In this document: positions 52,112 to 60,700 of the stretch, piece after piece
Position numbering within the stretch: the first letter of the stretch is position 1
Layout of the letters: each line of letters begins with the position of its first letter
NCBI GenBank assembly: GCA_050486545.1
Contig: JBJHDM010000015.1
Coordinates: 1 to 63,991, forward strand
DNA: 63,991 nt
Direction: 5' to 3'
From: DAOMNN01 sp050486545
Lineage (GTDB): Bacteria > Pseudomonadota > Gammaproteobacteria > Burkholderiales > Rhodocyclaceae
Position numbers and translations under genes: made by a program
Notes under the pieces: generated by a model
Databases searched by the model: none
Told to the model about the DNA's origin: nothing
Seen by the model: the letters and a program-made list of their open reading frames with translations, nothing else

Positions 52112-53028
52112 CGTTTTGCCTCCCGCGCGAGCAGTTCGGACCGGATCGTTTCTGCCGCCTCGAGCCGGATGCCCAGTGAGCGGGCAACGGTGGGGTTGAT
52201 TCCGATCTCGAACTCCCGCGGATGCATCGGCGGCGGAAGTTCCCCGCCGTTCAGTACGGTACGGATCGCCGTGGCCGCCTCCCGGCCGATCTGCGATGGG
52301 GTGGAATACACCGCCAGCAGGGCTCCGGCCCGAACGTAGGAAGCGGAGAAGCCGATGACCGGAGATCGCTGTCGGTAGGCTGTCAGCAGGATGTTCTGGA
52401 TCGTGTGGCTGTTGAAGATCTCCCGGTCCGGCACGGCCATCAGGATGGCGGGCTGGGCCATCACCTGCTGCAGGGCTCCGTACAGTTCCCGGTCCGAGCC
52501 GATGCGCGCGACCATCACTTCGAAACCGACCGCTTGTGCGGCAGCGGCGAGATCATCGACCAGCCTTCCGGTGTGCGGCCCGGCAATCAGGGCGAGTCGT
52601 TGCCACTGCGGGAGTGCCACCGACACGGCTGCGATCTGGCGCTCGAGCGGTTGGTCGACGAATACGGCCGAGACGCTAGCGAGGGTGGACCGACGTGCCA
52701 ACTGCGCATGGCTCTCCCGTGGCAGCAAGGTGTTGAGTACCGGAACCGGCGGGGCAGCCGCCGCGACCGCGGTGGCTGCGTCGGTCCCGATGGTGACGAC
52801 GATCTTTGCTTGTTCGAGCGGGGCGTGATCGAGTTGCACTCCGTCGACCAACTCGATCGACTCGATGGGCAACACCGGCCGAAGTTCGTCGATGATCGCC
52901 GTCGTGACCTCGTCGTACACTCCTCCGCGCTCGCTGGTGACGATCACCACCGACGCCGCCCAGGCAGGCCACCCCACCAGCAGCAGATACAGCAGGAAGA
53001 GGAGCGGCATTCGCCGCATGATGGTCAT
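52108..53028 (-). CDS. Periplasmic ABC-type substrate-binding protein without permease
   Basis: This 306-residue type I binding protein of the ABC_sub_bind group has a cleavable signal peptide (MTIMRRMPLLFLLYLLLVGW, cleavage near AWA-A at 25) and no lipobox. Recognisable segments: VVTIGTDAATAVAAAAPPVPVLNTLLP, LIAGPHTGRLVDDLAAAAQAVGFEV, PVIGFSASYVRAGALLAVYSTPSQIG. No permease or ATPase gene is adjacent; instead it lies between a TonB receptor and a hybrid kinase in one operon. It therefore probably presents a ligand to the kinase's periplasmic domain rather than serving transport (inference). Ligand unknown; relatives bind amino acids or other small molecules. Confidence 0.82.
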   Translation of the reverse strand: MTIMRRMPLLFLLYLLLVGWPAWAASVVIVTSERGGVYDEVTTAIIDELRPVLPIESIELVDGVQLDHAPLEQAKIVVTIGTDAATAVAAAAPPVPVLNTLLPRESHAQLARRSTLASVSAVFVDQPLERQIAAVSVALPQWQRLALIAGPHTGRLVDDLAAAAQAVGFEVMVARIGSDRELYGALQQVMAQPAILMAVPDREIFNSHTIQNILLTAYRQRSPVIGFSASYVRAGALLAVYSTPSQIGREAATAIRTVLNGGELPPPMHPREFEIGINPTVARSLGIRLEAAETIRSELLAREAKR

Positions 53029-53034
53029 CGCCGG

Positions 53035-55092
53035 TCAGAACTCGAGCGCCATGGAGACATACGCCTGTCGAGGTGTGGATAGCGCAGGTCGGAAATCCGG
53101 ATCGCGTCTCCCCAGGTTGGCGAGGACCAAGGCAAACTCGCCGCGCAGTTCGGGGGTGGCGAAGCTGCGTGCCAGCCGTGCGTCCGTTCGCTTGCGATGC
53201 GCAACCGACTGCGACTTGCGCAAGAACCAGCCCATCGTCCCGACGTGATGGTGGGCAAGACTCAGATGCCATTGCGGCGCGGGTGACCAGGCCGCAAACA
53301 GTGAAGCCGATGCACGCGGGGCCGATCTCTCCGCGCGGCTGTTCGTACTGTCGATCTTCAGCCGAGTGAGGTTCAGTCCGAGCCAGGTCGTCGCCGATGG
53401 CCGCCACATCGTCGCGAGTTCGATCCCTCTGATTCGGGCCCGGTCATCGCTGAAATACTGTTGGGCGCGCGGATCCAGGAGCGGGGCAGGGTCGCTTGGC
53501 ACATTGTCCCGATCGATCAGCCGGTCGATTCGTTCTTCGAACAAGCGGACATCCATGTTCACGCGCTCCCTTGCCAGTTCAGCGTGATAACCGAGCTCCC
53601 GCACGGTGATCCGCTCCGGTTTGACGTCCGGCGAGGGTTGGGCAGTGCGTAACAGCAGGATGCCGGTGTTGACCTCGTGGAAGCGCATGTCCGCCTCATG
53701 CTCGAACGGAGTCAGGCGCCGATAACTTCTAGCGATAGCAGCGCGAACGGTATGACCTTCGCGTAGATGATAGTTGGCTGCAAGCCGCGGTGCCACCAAG
53801 GTGCCCGAATAGCTTCCCCGTTCCGACATGAGCCCGGCGTTCAGCAGCCATTGCGGCGTTGCACGCCATTCGAGATTGGCGAACAGGCGTCCGCTTCGGT
53901 AGTGAATCCGGTCCTTGTTGAAGATCTGGAAGGCGCGAAGTTGATCGTTTCGATAGCCCATGCCCCATACCATGCGAACACCCGGTCCCGGTGAAAAGGT
54001 ATGTTCGACTTCCACGTCGCTGCGCAGGATCCGGTTCCGGTAGTCGACGTCGACATGCCAGCTTGGCGGGGCGATCGGTACGAGGTCGCTCACTTGCACG
54101 CGGAAGTCGTCGCGCATGGAGGTTTGCTGCTGGTAGAAGGTGAGCAGCAGCTCTTCGTCCGGAGCAGGCTGCCATCGCCAGCGCACTTGCCCGAACGAGC
54201 CTCGATTCTGCAAGCTTCGGGCTGGATTCTGGGCGTTGTTCTCGCTACCGATCCCGCCTTCCTGGCGTACGCTTCCCGCGTGGATCTCGAGCCGTTGCGA
54301 GAGGTTGATCTGCCAGTCAGCGCGCAGGTCGGCGCGGTGGCGGCGGTGGCTGTCGTGCAGGGCCGGGATGCCGTTGTCTCCGTCACGGCCGGCACTGACG
54401 CGCAAGGCGAGCGGACCGACCTGCTGACCGATGGCGACGCTGCGATCGCGAATCCCGTTCTGACCCTGGCGAAGGTGCACGCGCAGTCGTGGTGAATCGG
54501 AGGCCGCGCGGGTGACGATATTGACCGCGCCCATGAAGGCCTGGCTGCCATAGGCCGCTGCATTCGTTCCACGGAAGACCTCGATCCGTTCGATGTCCTC
54601 GAGGTCGACGGTGATCGTGTGCCATTCCGTCCCGCTGATCAGGTAGGGCGCGTAGGTGGAGCGTCCGTCGATCCGGACCAGCATGCGCCGGGGAGTGTCG
54701 TCGGACAGTCCGTGGTAGGTCACGAGCGGGTAGTAGCCTGTACGACTCCCCGTCTGCATGCCGGGGACAAGCCGCATCAGCTCGGCAACGGTGCGTGCCC
54801 CGGAAAGGCGGATCATGTCGCGGTCGATGACGGTCATCGCGCCGGGCGCTTCGCTCAAGGGCTGTGCCAGTCGCGAGGCCGAAAGCACCATCGGCAGTTC
54901 GCTGAAGAACGCAGCTTCGGACGCCATGTGCTCGCCTGCGCCAGCGGTGCCGAAGGTGCAGGACACTCCGAACAGGATTCCGAGCCCGATGCCGCGGATC
55001 GGGTGTCCCGGCCGCCGGTGGAGCGGCCGCGTTCCCGCCTTCGCGAATGGAAGGCCGGGACAGGAAAGGAACTGAAGGAATCCATAATTCAT
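53035..55092 (-). CDS. TonB-dependent receptor of the sensor operon
   Basis: This 685-residue outer-membrane receptor has a plug domain (TVAELMRLVPGMQTGSRTGY, RIEVFRGTNAAAYGSQAFMGAVNIVTR) and a 22-strand-type barrel ending TPRQAYVSMALEF with a terminal phenylalanine. The signal peptide appears to start late (hydrophobic GIGLGILFGVSCTFGTAGAG at about 35-54 after ATG 55092), so the real start may be downstream or the leader is long. Plug wording is near the BtuB/colicin I receptor group, but no riboswitch is present. It is the first gene of receptor-binding protein-kinase, with gaps of 6 and -4 bases. Confidence 0.87.
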   Translation of the reverse strand: MNYGFLQFLSCPGLPFAKAGTRPLHRRPGHPIRGIGLGILFGVSCTFGTAGAGEHMASEAAFFSELPMVLSASRLAQPLSEAPGAMTVIDRDMIRLSGARTVAELMRLVPGMQTGSRTGYYPLVTYHGLSDDTPRRMLVRIDGRSTYAPYLISGTEWHTITVDLEDIERIEVFRGTNAAAYGSQAFMGAVNIVTRAASDSPRLRVHLRQGQNGIRDRSVAIGQQVGPLALRVSAGRDGDNGIPALHDSHRRHRADLRADWQINLSQRLEIHAGSVRQEGGIGSENNAQNPARSLQNRGSFGQVRWRWQPAPDEELLLTFYQQQTSMRDDFRVQVSDLVPIAPPSWHVDVDYRNRILRSDVEVEHTFSPGPGVRMVWGMGYRNDQLRAFQIFNKDRIHYRSGRLFANLEWRATPQWLLNAGLMSERGSYSGTLVAPRLAANYHLREGHTVRAAIARSYRRLTPFEHEADMRFHEVNTGILLLRTAQPSPDVKPERITVRELGYHAELARERVNMDVRLFEERIDRLIDRDNVPSDPAPLLDPRAQQYFSDDRARIRGIELATMWRPSATTWLGLNLTRLKIDSTNSRAERSAPRASASLFAAWSPAPQWHLSLAHHHVGTMGWFLRKSQSVAHRKRTDARLARSFATPELRGEFALVLANLGRRDPDFRPALSTPRQAYVSMALEF

Positions 55093-55238
55093 CGCGACGG
55101 GCTCCACGGATCGGACGGGCGGGTGAATCGACGCACCCACCTGTCGGGCGTGCGCGTCGGTTGCAGGCGTGATCCGGCAGATTCTCGCCTATTTTCCGGT
55201 CCGGTTGCCAACGGCGGTACGACTCGCGCCCCGCACTT

Positions 55239-55258
55239 CCATGATTGCCGTCCATGAT
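55239..55258. promoter_or_regulatory. Tandem CCATGAT heptamers in divergent intergenic region
   Basis: CCATGAT occurs at 55239-55245 and 55252-55258, 13 bases apart start to start, midway between the receptor operon and the LuxR-type regulator gene. It could be a regulator binding site. The minus strand has TATCAT (complement of 55255-55260), a possible -10 box for the receptor operon; I could not pair it with a -35 box. Confidence 0.35.
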
Positions 55259-55311
55259 ATGCTTGCAACATTCGTGGATGTGGTTCTTTCCCGTTTTTCG
55301 AGGCGAGTGGC

Positions 55312-55941
55312 GTGACCCGAATCCTGATAGTCGAAGATCACGCCCTCGTGCGTGAAGCGATGGCCCAGACCCTGGCGCGGCTGGAGCCCGATCTCCAATG
55401 TGTCGAGGCACGCGGCTCCGAGGAGGCGCTGAGCCGGCTGGAAGAAGGGGGCGACTGGGACCTGGCGGTGGTCGACCTGATGCTTCCGGACCTCAACGGC
55501 TTTTCGTTGCTCGGCGTCCTGGCCAAGCGATTCCCGGATGTGCCCACCGTCGTCGTGTCCGCACTCGACGATCCCACGTCCGTGCGACGTGCGATGAAGG
55601 CCGGTGCCTCGGGCTTCGTCTCCAAGACCCGTTCCGGGGATGAACTGCGGCGGGCGGTGCGGATCGTGCTGGATGGTGGCGTCTATACGCCGGAGAGCGG
55701 TTCGCAGGCGCCCGTGCACAAACCGGGCGCTCCGCTGAGCGACCGGTTTGGACTGACCGCAGCCCAGTCGCGAGTAGTCGAACTTCTGGGCCAGGGCAAG
55801 ACCAACCGCGAGATTGCCGATCTCCTCGGCTTGTCCGAAGGGACCGTGAAGGTCCACATGTCGGCGATCTTTCGTGCGCTGAACGTCAAGAACCGCGCAC
55901 AGGCGCTGGTCGTCATGGCGCGAAAGGGACAGCGCATCTGA
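55312..55941 (+). CDS. NarL/LuxR-type response regulator
   Basis: This 209-residue regulator has a receiver domain (EDH at 8-10, phospho-acceptor D55 in VVDLMLPDLNG, SKTRSG with the conserved lysine) and a C-terminal LuxR-type helix-turn-helix (LTAAQSRVVELLGQGKTNREIADLLGLSEGTVKVHMSAIF). It starts with GTG; GAGG lies nine bases upstream. It is divergent from the receptor-binding protein-kinase operon, 219 bases away, and is the natural phosphorylation partner of that hybrid kinase, although no direct proof exists in sequence. Confidence 0.92.
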   Translation: MTRILIVEDHALVREAMAQTLARLEPDLQCVEARGSEEALSRLEEGGDWDLAVVDLMLPDLNGFSLLGVLAKRFPDVPTVVVSALDDPTSVRRAMKAGASGFVSKTRSGDELRRAVRIVLDGGVYTPESGSQAPVHKPGAPLSDRFGLTAAQSRVVELLGQGKTNREIADLLGLSEGTVKVHMSAIFRALNVKNRAQALVVMARKGQRI

Positions 55942-55999
55942 GCGCGGGCCGGGGAAGAGACCCCGGCAACCGGATTGTGGATGCCCGCAAGGCAGGTAC

Positions 56000-56716
56000 T
56001 CAGGAGGTGTGACGTCCAGTCAGGCCGAGACGCATCGGCATCTCCTCCGCGGGAAGGCGGTCCGCTGCCTCCATGTCTGCGATCCCGTCTGCCAGGCCGG
56101 TTTCTTCGGCCGATTCGATTTCCAGGATTTCCAGAAGCTGTCTCGCCACGGCGCGGCAGGCATTGGCCAGCGGCGTCGGGAACTGGTCCGGCACGTTGCG
56201 TTGCAACAGCAGCTTGCTCGACGACAGGGCGTTGATTGGATTGAGGATGCGGTGCCGGTACGGGCGCATGAGTTGGCGCACGTTGCGGTCGGCTGCCTCG
56301 CGCTGCCAGGCATTGGTCGGCCACTGGGTGGGGACGGCATAGGCCCTGGGGAACATGTCGAGATCGCGAATCACCGTCCGGATGTCTTCGTGGGACTCCC
56401 GGAACGGGAGCAGGACGATATCGGACAGGGCGTAGAGACGGCGGTCGATCTCGGTCCGGTTGCCGCCTCCATCGATGACGCCGATCCAGTTGTCCAGGGT
56501 ACGCAACTTGTCGACGACCTTGGTGAGGGCATCGCGGGTGCGTGCGTCCGCCGTGATGTAGCGCCGTCCCTCGGGCTTGAGCGGTTCGCGCGTGGTGTCG
56601 GTGAGTACGCAGGCCGAGCGGTGTCCGAGCAGCCCGAGGCCCTGGCACAGCATGTGCGAAAGGGTGGTCTTGCCCGTTCCGCCCTTGTTGCCGATGACGC
56701 AGATGATTTCAGCCAT
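56000..56716 (-). CDS. Orphan ParA/MinD-like ATPase
   Basis: This 238-residue deviant-Walker ATPase has the P-loop GNKGGTGKTTLS near the N terminus and GVIDGGGNRTEID as the Walker B-like strand, where chromosomal ParA proteins usually have an aspartate-proline pair. No ParB, centromere-like repeat or replication gene is near, so it is unlikely to be a plasmid or chromosome partition system. Orphan ParA proteins position cargo such as chemotaxis clusters, pili, carboxysomes or PHA granules; the cargo here is unknown. ATG 56716 is preferred to a TTG two codons earlier because AGGA is correctly spaced. Converges with the LuxR-type regulator. Confidence 0.8.
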   Translation of the reverse strand: MAEIICVIGNKGGTGKTTLSHMLCQGLGLLGHRSACVLTDTTREPLKPEGRRYITADARTRDALTKVVDKLRTLDNWIGVIDGGGNRTEIDRRLYALSDIVLLPFRESHEDIRTVIRDLDMFPRAYAVPTQWPTNAWQREAADRNVRQLMRPYRHRILNPINALSSSKLLLQRNVPDQFPTPLANACRAVARQLLEILEIESAEETGLADGIADMEAADRLPAEEMPMRLGLTGRHTS

Positions 56717-56804
56717 TCCCAACGTTCCTGAATATGCGTGGATGCCTGGGCATTATGCGCGCCGGCGCATCGCGTGATCGGGAAAACACGAGCGGTTTCA
56801 CCCG

Positions 56805-57665
56805 TCAATTCGCCCGCTTTTCCCCATTGCCTTGATTGTAGACAAACAAGCGGGTTCCCCGCGCGTCGCCGACTTCGACGACCTTGTCCGGTTTACGGCC
56901 GGGAACCGGAAAACTGTTGCTGATCAGCATGGCCCTTGCGGGTATCTCGTGCCGGGCCTTGTCCCACACCCGCGCCATCGGAACCGGTGACAGGAACGCG
57001 TAGACCACGTCCTGTTCCCCCCAGGAGTGCTCGAAGAAATCGCCCCGCGCGAAATGCAGGTTCGGCAACCCTCGTGCCCGCAAGCGGCTCAGCAGATAAG
57101 GCGCTGGCGCGGCCTCGAGGCCGGTGAAGCGGCAGTCGGGGCGCAAGCGGGCGAGCGGGACGAGCAGGGAGCCCGTACCGCTGCCCAGGTCGAGGACCTG
57201 TGCCGTTCGCCCCTGCGGCAACAGCTCGGCCACGGCCAGCACCGTGGCCCGGTTCGACAGGAACAACGGCACCTGCGTGCGGAAACTGGTCCAGTAGACC
57301 GCGAGCAGACCGAGAAAGGCGGCAAGGTACCAGCCCGGGGCGATCATGAGGCCGTGGGCGAACAGCAGCAGCGGAGAAAAGGCCAGATGGATCGGAATCC
57401 ACCAACGGTCGCCACGCAGCGCGTGCGATGTCGCGGCCGCGAGGAGGCATTGCAGGAGCACGAATGGCCAGGGTTGCGGAGGCAAGACGCCCAGCGCGAT
57501 GAGCAGGATTGCCAAGATCCACCCGGTGGCCTGGGCGAGCAGTGCCTTCAGCGTGGCAGGGAGCCCGAACAGGATCCGGCTGCCCCCCGCCTCGGGTCGG
57601 TAAAGGTTTCCGCGACGGCGCATGAAATCGTACAACGAACGAAACCCTAACGATAACGCATTCAC
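56805..57665 (-). CDS. Membrane-anchored class I SAM-dependent methyltransferase
   Basis: This roughly 286-residue protein has an N-terminal half with three or four hydrophobic helices (for example LLAQATGWILAILLIALGVL and LLAAFLGLL-like segments) and a C-terminal Rossmann methyltransferase domain with VLDLGSGTGSLLVPLARLRP (SAM motif I), FTGLEAAPAP and LHFARGDFF. The substrate is unknown; membrane anchoring suggests a lipid, quinone or membrane protein. The start is uncertain: GTG 57665 is used here, a TTG at 57704 and an ATG at 57623 are alternatives, none with a good ribosome binding site. It lies upstream of parA on the same strand. Confidence 0.7.
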   Translation of the reverse strand: MNALSLGFRSLYDFMRRRGNLYRPEAGGSRILFGLPATLKALLAQATGWILAILLIALGVLPPQPWPFVLLQCLLAAATSHALRGDRWWIPIHLAFSPLLLFAHGLMIAPGWYLAAFLGLLAVYWTSFRTQVPLFLSNRATVLAVAELLPQGRTAQVLDLGSGTGSLLVPLARLRPDCRFTGLEAAPAPYLLSRLRARGLPNLHFARGDFFEHSWGEQDVVYAFLSPVPMARVWDKARHEIPARAMLISNSFPVPGRKPDKVVEVGDARGTRLFVYNQGNGEKRAN

Positions 57666-57732
57666 GGTTAGGTGCCGGCCCCGGATCGGTGCCTCATGAC
57701 GCAACGATCCGGGGTGGAGGCTGCTGCCTGCA

Positions 57733-60700
57733 TCAGGCCCGCTTTCGGGGCAGCCGGTCGGCCTCGACCGGGGCGCGCCACTGTTCCAGCAGGCGCTTCC
57801 GTTCGGCCTGGGCGTGTTCGATCGTTCGTTCCTTGATGTGACCGAAGCCGCGGATGCCTTCAGGCAGGCTTGCGATCTCGACCGCCAGGGAAAGCCGCAG
57901 GAAAGACAACTGGTCGAGCAGTTCGGCTACATCGCGCTCGTATTGCGCAATGAGCGCCCGTTCCTGGCGTCGCTCGGCAGTCCTGCCGAAAAGATCCCAA
58001 CGGGTCCCGCGCAGGCGCTTGAGCTTCGCCAGCCAGCGGAAGACCCTGCGCAAACCCGCTCCGAAGGCTTTCTTCGGAATCCGGCCGGTCGTCGGATCGG
58101 GATGGGACATCAACGGCGGAGCGAGGTGGAAACGGATCTGGTATTCCCCCTCGAAGGTGTCTTCGACCTGTTTCCAGAACCCGGGGTCGCTGTACAGCCG
58201 TGCGACTTCGTACTCGTCCTTGTAGGCGAGCAGCTTGAAGTAGTTGAGCGCTACCGCCTCGGTCAGTTGCGCCGAGCGTGCATCTCCGGTCACGAGCCGC
58301 TCGGCCTCGCGAACCTTGACGACCAGCGCGCGGTAGCGTGCGGCATAGGCCGCGTCCTGGTACTGCGTCAGGAACTCCACGCGTGTCGCGATCCGTTCGT
58401 CCAGGCTCTCCGGCCTGATCGGCAGGACTTCCGCCGGATTGGCGAAGCGGGCCACCGCCGCGGGGGCGTGGGCGGTGCGCCGACCCCACAGGAAGGCCTT
58501 GCGGTTCATCTCGATCGCCACGCCGTTGAGTTCGATCGCCTGCATCAAGGCTTCATGGCTCACCGGGACCATTCCCTTCTGCCAGGCGTAGCCGAGCAGG
58601 AAAAGGTTGGTGGCGATCGCATCGCCCATCAGCGTGGTCGCGATCTGTTGCGCATCGAGAAAATCGACCGCCGGCTCACCGCCGACGGCCTCGCGCACCG
58701 CCTGCTCCATCTGTTCGAGGGGGAACTGCCAGTCCGGGTTGTGGGTGAAGTCGGACGTTGGGGTCTCGGCACGGTTGACCACCGCGCGCGTGCGTCCGGC
58801 CGCCATCTTTGCCAGCGCCTCGGTACTGGCGCTCACGACGAGATCGCCCCCGATCAACGCGTTCGCCTCACCGGCCGCGATCCGCACCGCATGGAGGTCG
58901 TCGGGGTGCTGTGCGATGCGGATGTGGCTGAATACCGATCCACCCTTCTGTGCAAGGCCGGTCATGTCGAGCACGGTCACGCCCTTGCCGTCCAGATGGG
59001 CGCCCATTCCGATCAGCGCCCCGATCGTGACGACGCCGGTGCCGCCGACGCCGGTCACCATGATGCCGAACGGCTCGGCGGTCGACGGGAGGGTCGGGTC
59101 GGGCAGGTCGGCAAAGGCCGATTCGTCCGCGGTCAGGGCCTTGCCCCTGCGAAGCTGGCCGCCCTCGATCGTGATGAAGCTTGGGCAGAAGCCGTTCAGG
59201 CAGGAGAAATCCTTGTTGCAGGACGACTGGTCGATACGCCGCTTGCGCCCGAACTCGGTCTCGACCGGCACGATCGACATGCAGTTGCTGACGATCCCGC
59301 AGTGGCCGCAACCTTCGCAGACGGCCTCGTTGATGAACACGCGTCGCGGCGGATCCGGATACAGGCCGCGCTTCCTGCGTCGGCGCTTCTCGGCTGCGCA
59401 GGTCTGGTCGTAGATCAGTGCGGTGACGCCGGGCGAGGCGCGCAGATCGCGCTGGATCGCGTCGAGCTCGTCGCGATGACGGATCGGTACGTGCGGGAGG
59501 TCGGCCGGGCCGTAGGCCCGCTCGGTCCCGTCGTTGACGACGATGATGTTGGTCACCCCTTCGGCCTGAAGCTGGCGCACGATGGTGGGGACATCGAGCA
59601 CGCCGTCGTGGGGCTGGCCACCGGTCATCGCGACCGCGTCGTTGAAGAGGATCTTGTAGGTGATGTTCACCTTCGCCGCGACGGCCTGGCGGATCGCGAG
59701 CAGGCCGGAGTGGAAGTAGGTGCCGTCACCCAGGTTCGCGAAGATGTGCGGTTCGCTGGTGAAGGGGGCCTGTCCGACCCAGGGCACGCCTTCGCCGCCC
59801 ATCTGGGTGAAGGTGCCGGTGCGACGTTCCGGCATCCACGTGACCATGTAGTGGCAACCGATGCCGGCCAGCGCTCGGCTGCCCTTGGGGACGTGGGTCG
59901 AGGTGTTGTGCGGGCAGCCCGAGCAGAAGGTCGGCACGCGGTCGATCGAGAACGTGCGATCGGCCAGTGCCTTCTCCTTGGCCTCGAGGAAGGCCAGCCG
60001 CGCCTTGATGCGGTCCGAAGTGAAGAAGCGGCCGATGCGCGAGGCGATCGCGCGTGCGATCATCGCCGGGGTCAGCTCTCCGGCGGCGGGGAGCAGCCAC
60101 TGGCCGTGGTCGATGGTACCGTCGGCTTGGCGGATGCGCGCCCATTCGCCCTTTTCGTCGAACTTGCCGATGACGCGCGGACGCACGTCCTCGCGCCAGT
60201 TGTAGAGCTCCTCCTTCAGCTGGTATTCGATGAGCTGGCGCTTCTCTTCCACCACCAGGATCTCGTCGAGCCCTTCGGCGAACTGGCGCACGCCGTCGGA
60301 TTCGAGCGGCCACACCATGCCGACCTTGTACAGGCGGATGCCGATCTCGGCCGCCAGTTCGTCGTCGATGCCCAGGTCGTCGAAGGCCTGGCGTACGTCG
60401 AGATAGGACTTGCCGGAGGCGATGATGCCGAGGCGCGGCGCGGGCGAGTCGATGACGACGCGGTTGAGAAGGTTCGCCCGGCAATAGGCGAGGGCCGCAT
60501 AGAGCTTGTAGTTGATCAGGCGCCGCTCCTGGACGAGGGGCGGATCGGGCCAGCGGATATTGAGCCCGTCGGAGGGCAAGGCGAAATCGGTCGGGAGGAC
60601 GACCTGCACGCGCTGCGGGTCGACATCGACCGAGGCCGAGGTTTCCACCGTGTCTGCGAGCGCCTTGAATGCCACCCAGCAGCCCGAATAACGCGACAGC

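Noticed and set aside
55081..55095. CATAATTCATCG near the TonB receptor start as a third copy of the GntR operator
   Set aside because: Only half of the palindrome is present and it overlaps the start codon region; it is not a dyad.
56000..57665. Plasmid-type partition locus or integrated plasmid
   Set aside because: No ParB, iteron-like repeats, replication gene or composition change accompanies the ParA gene.
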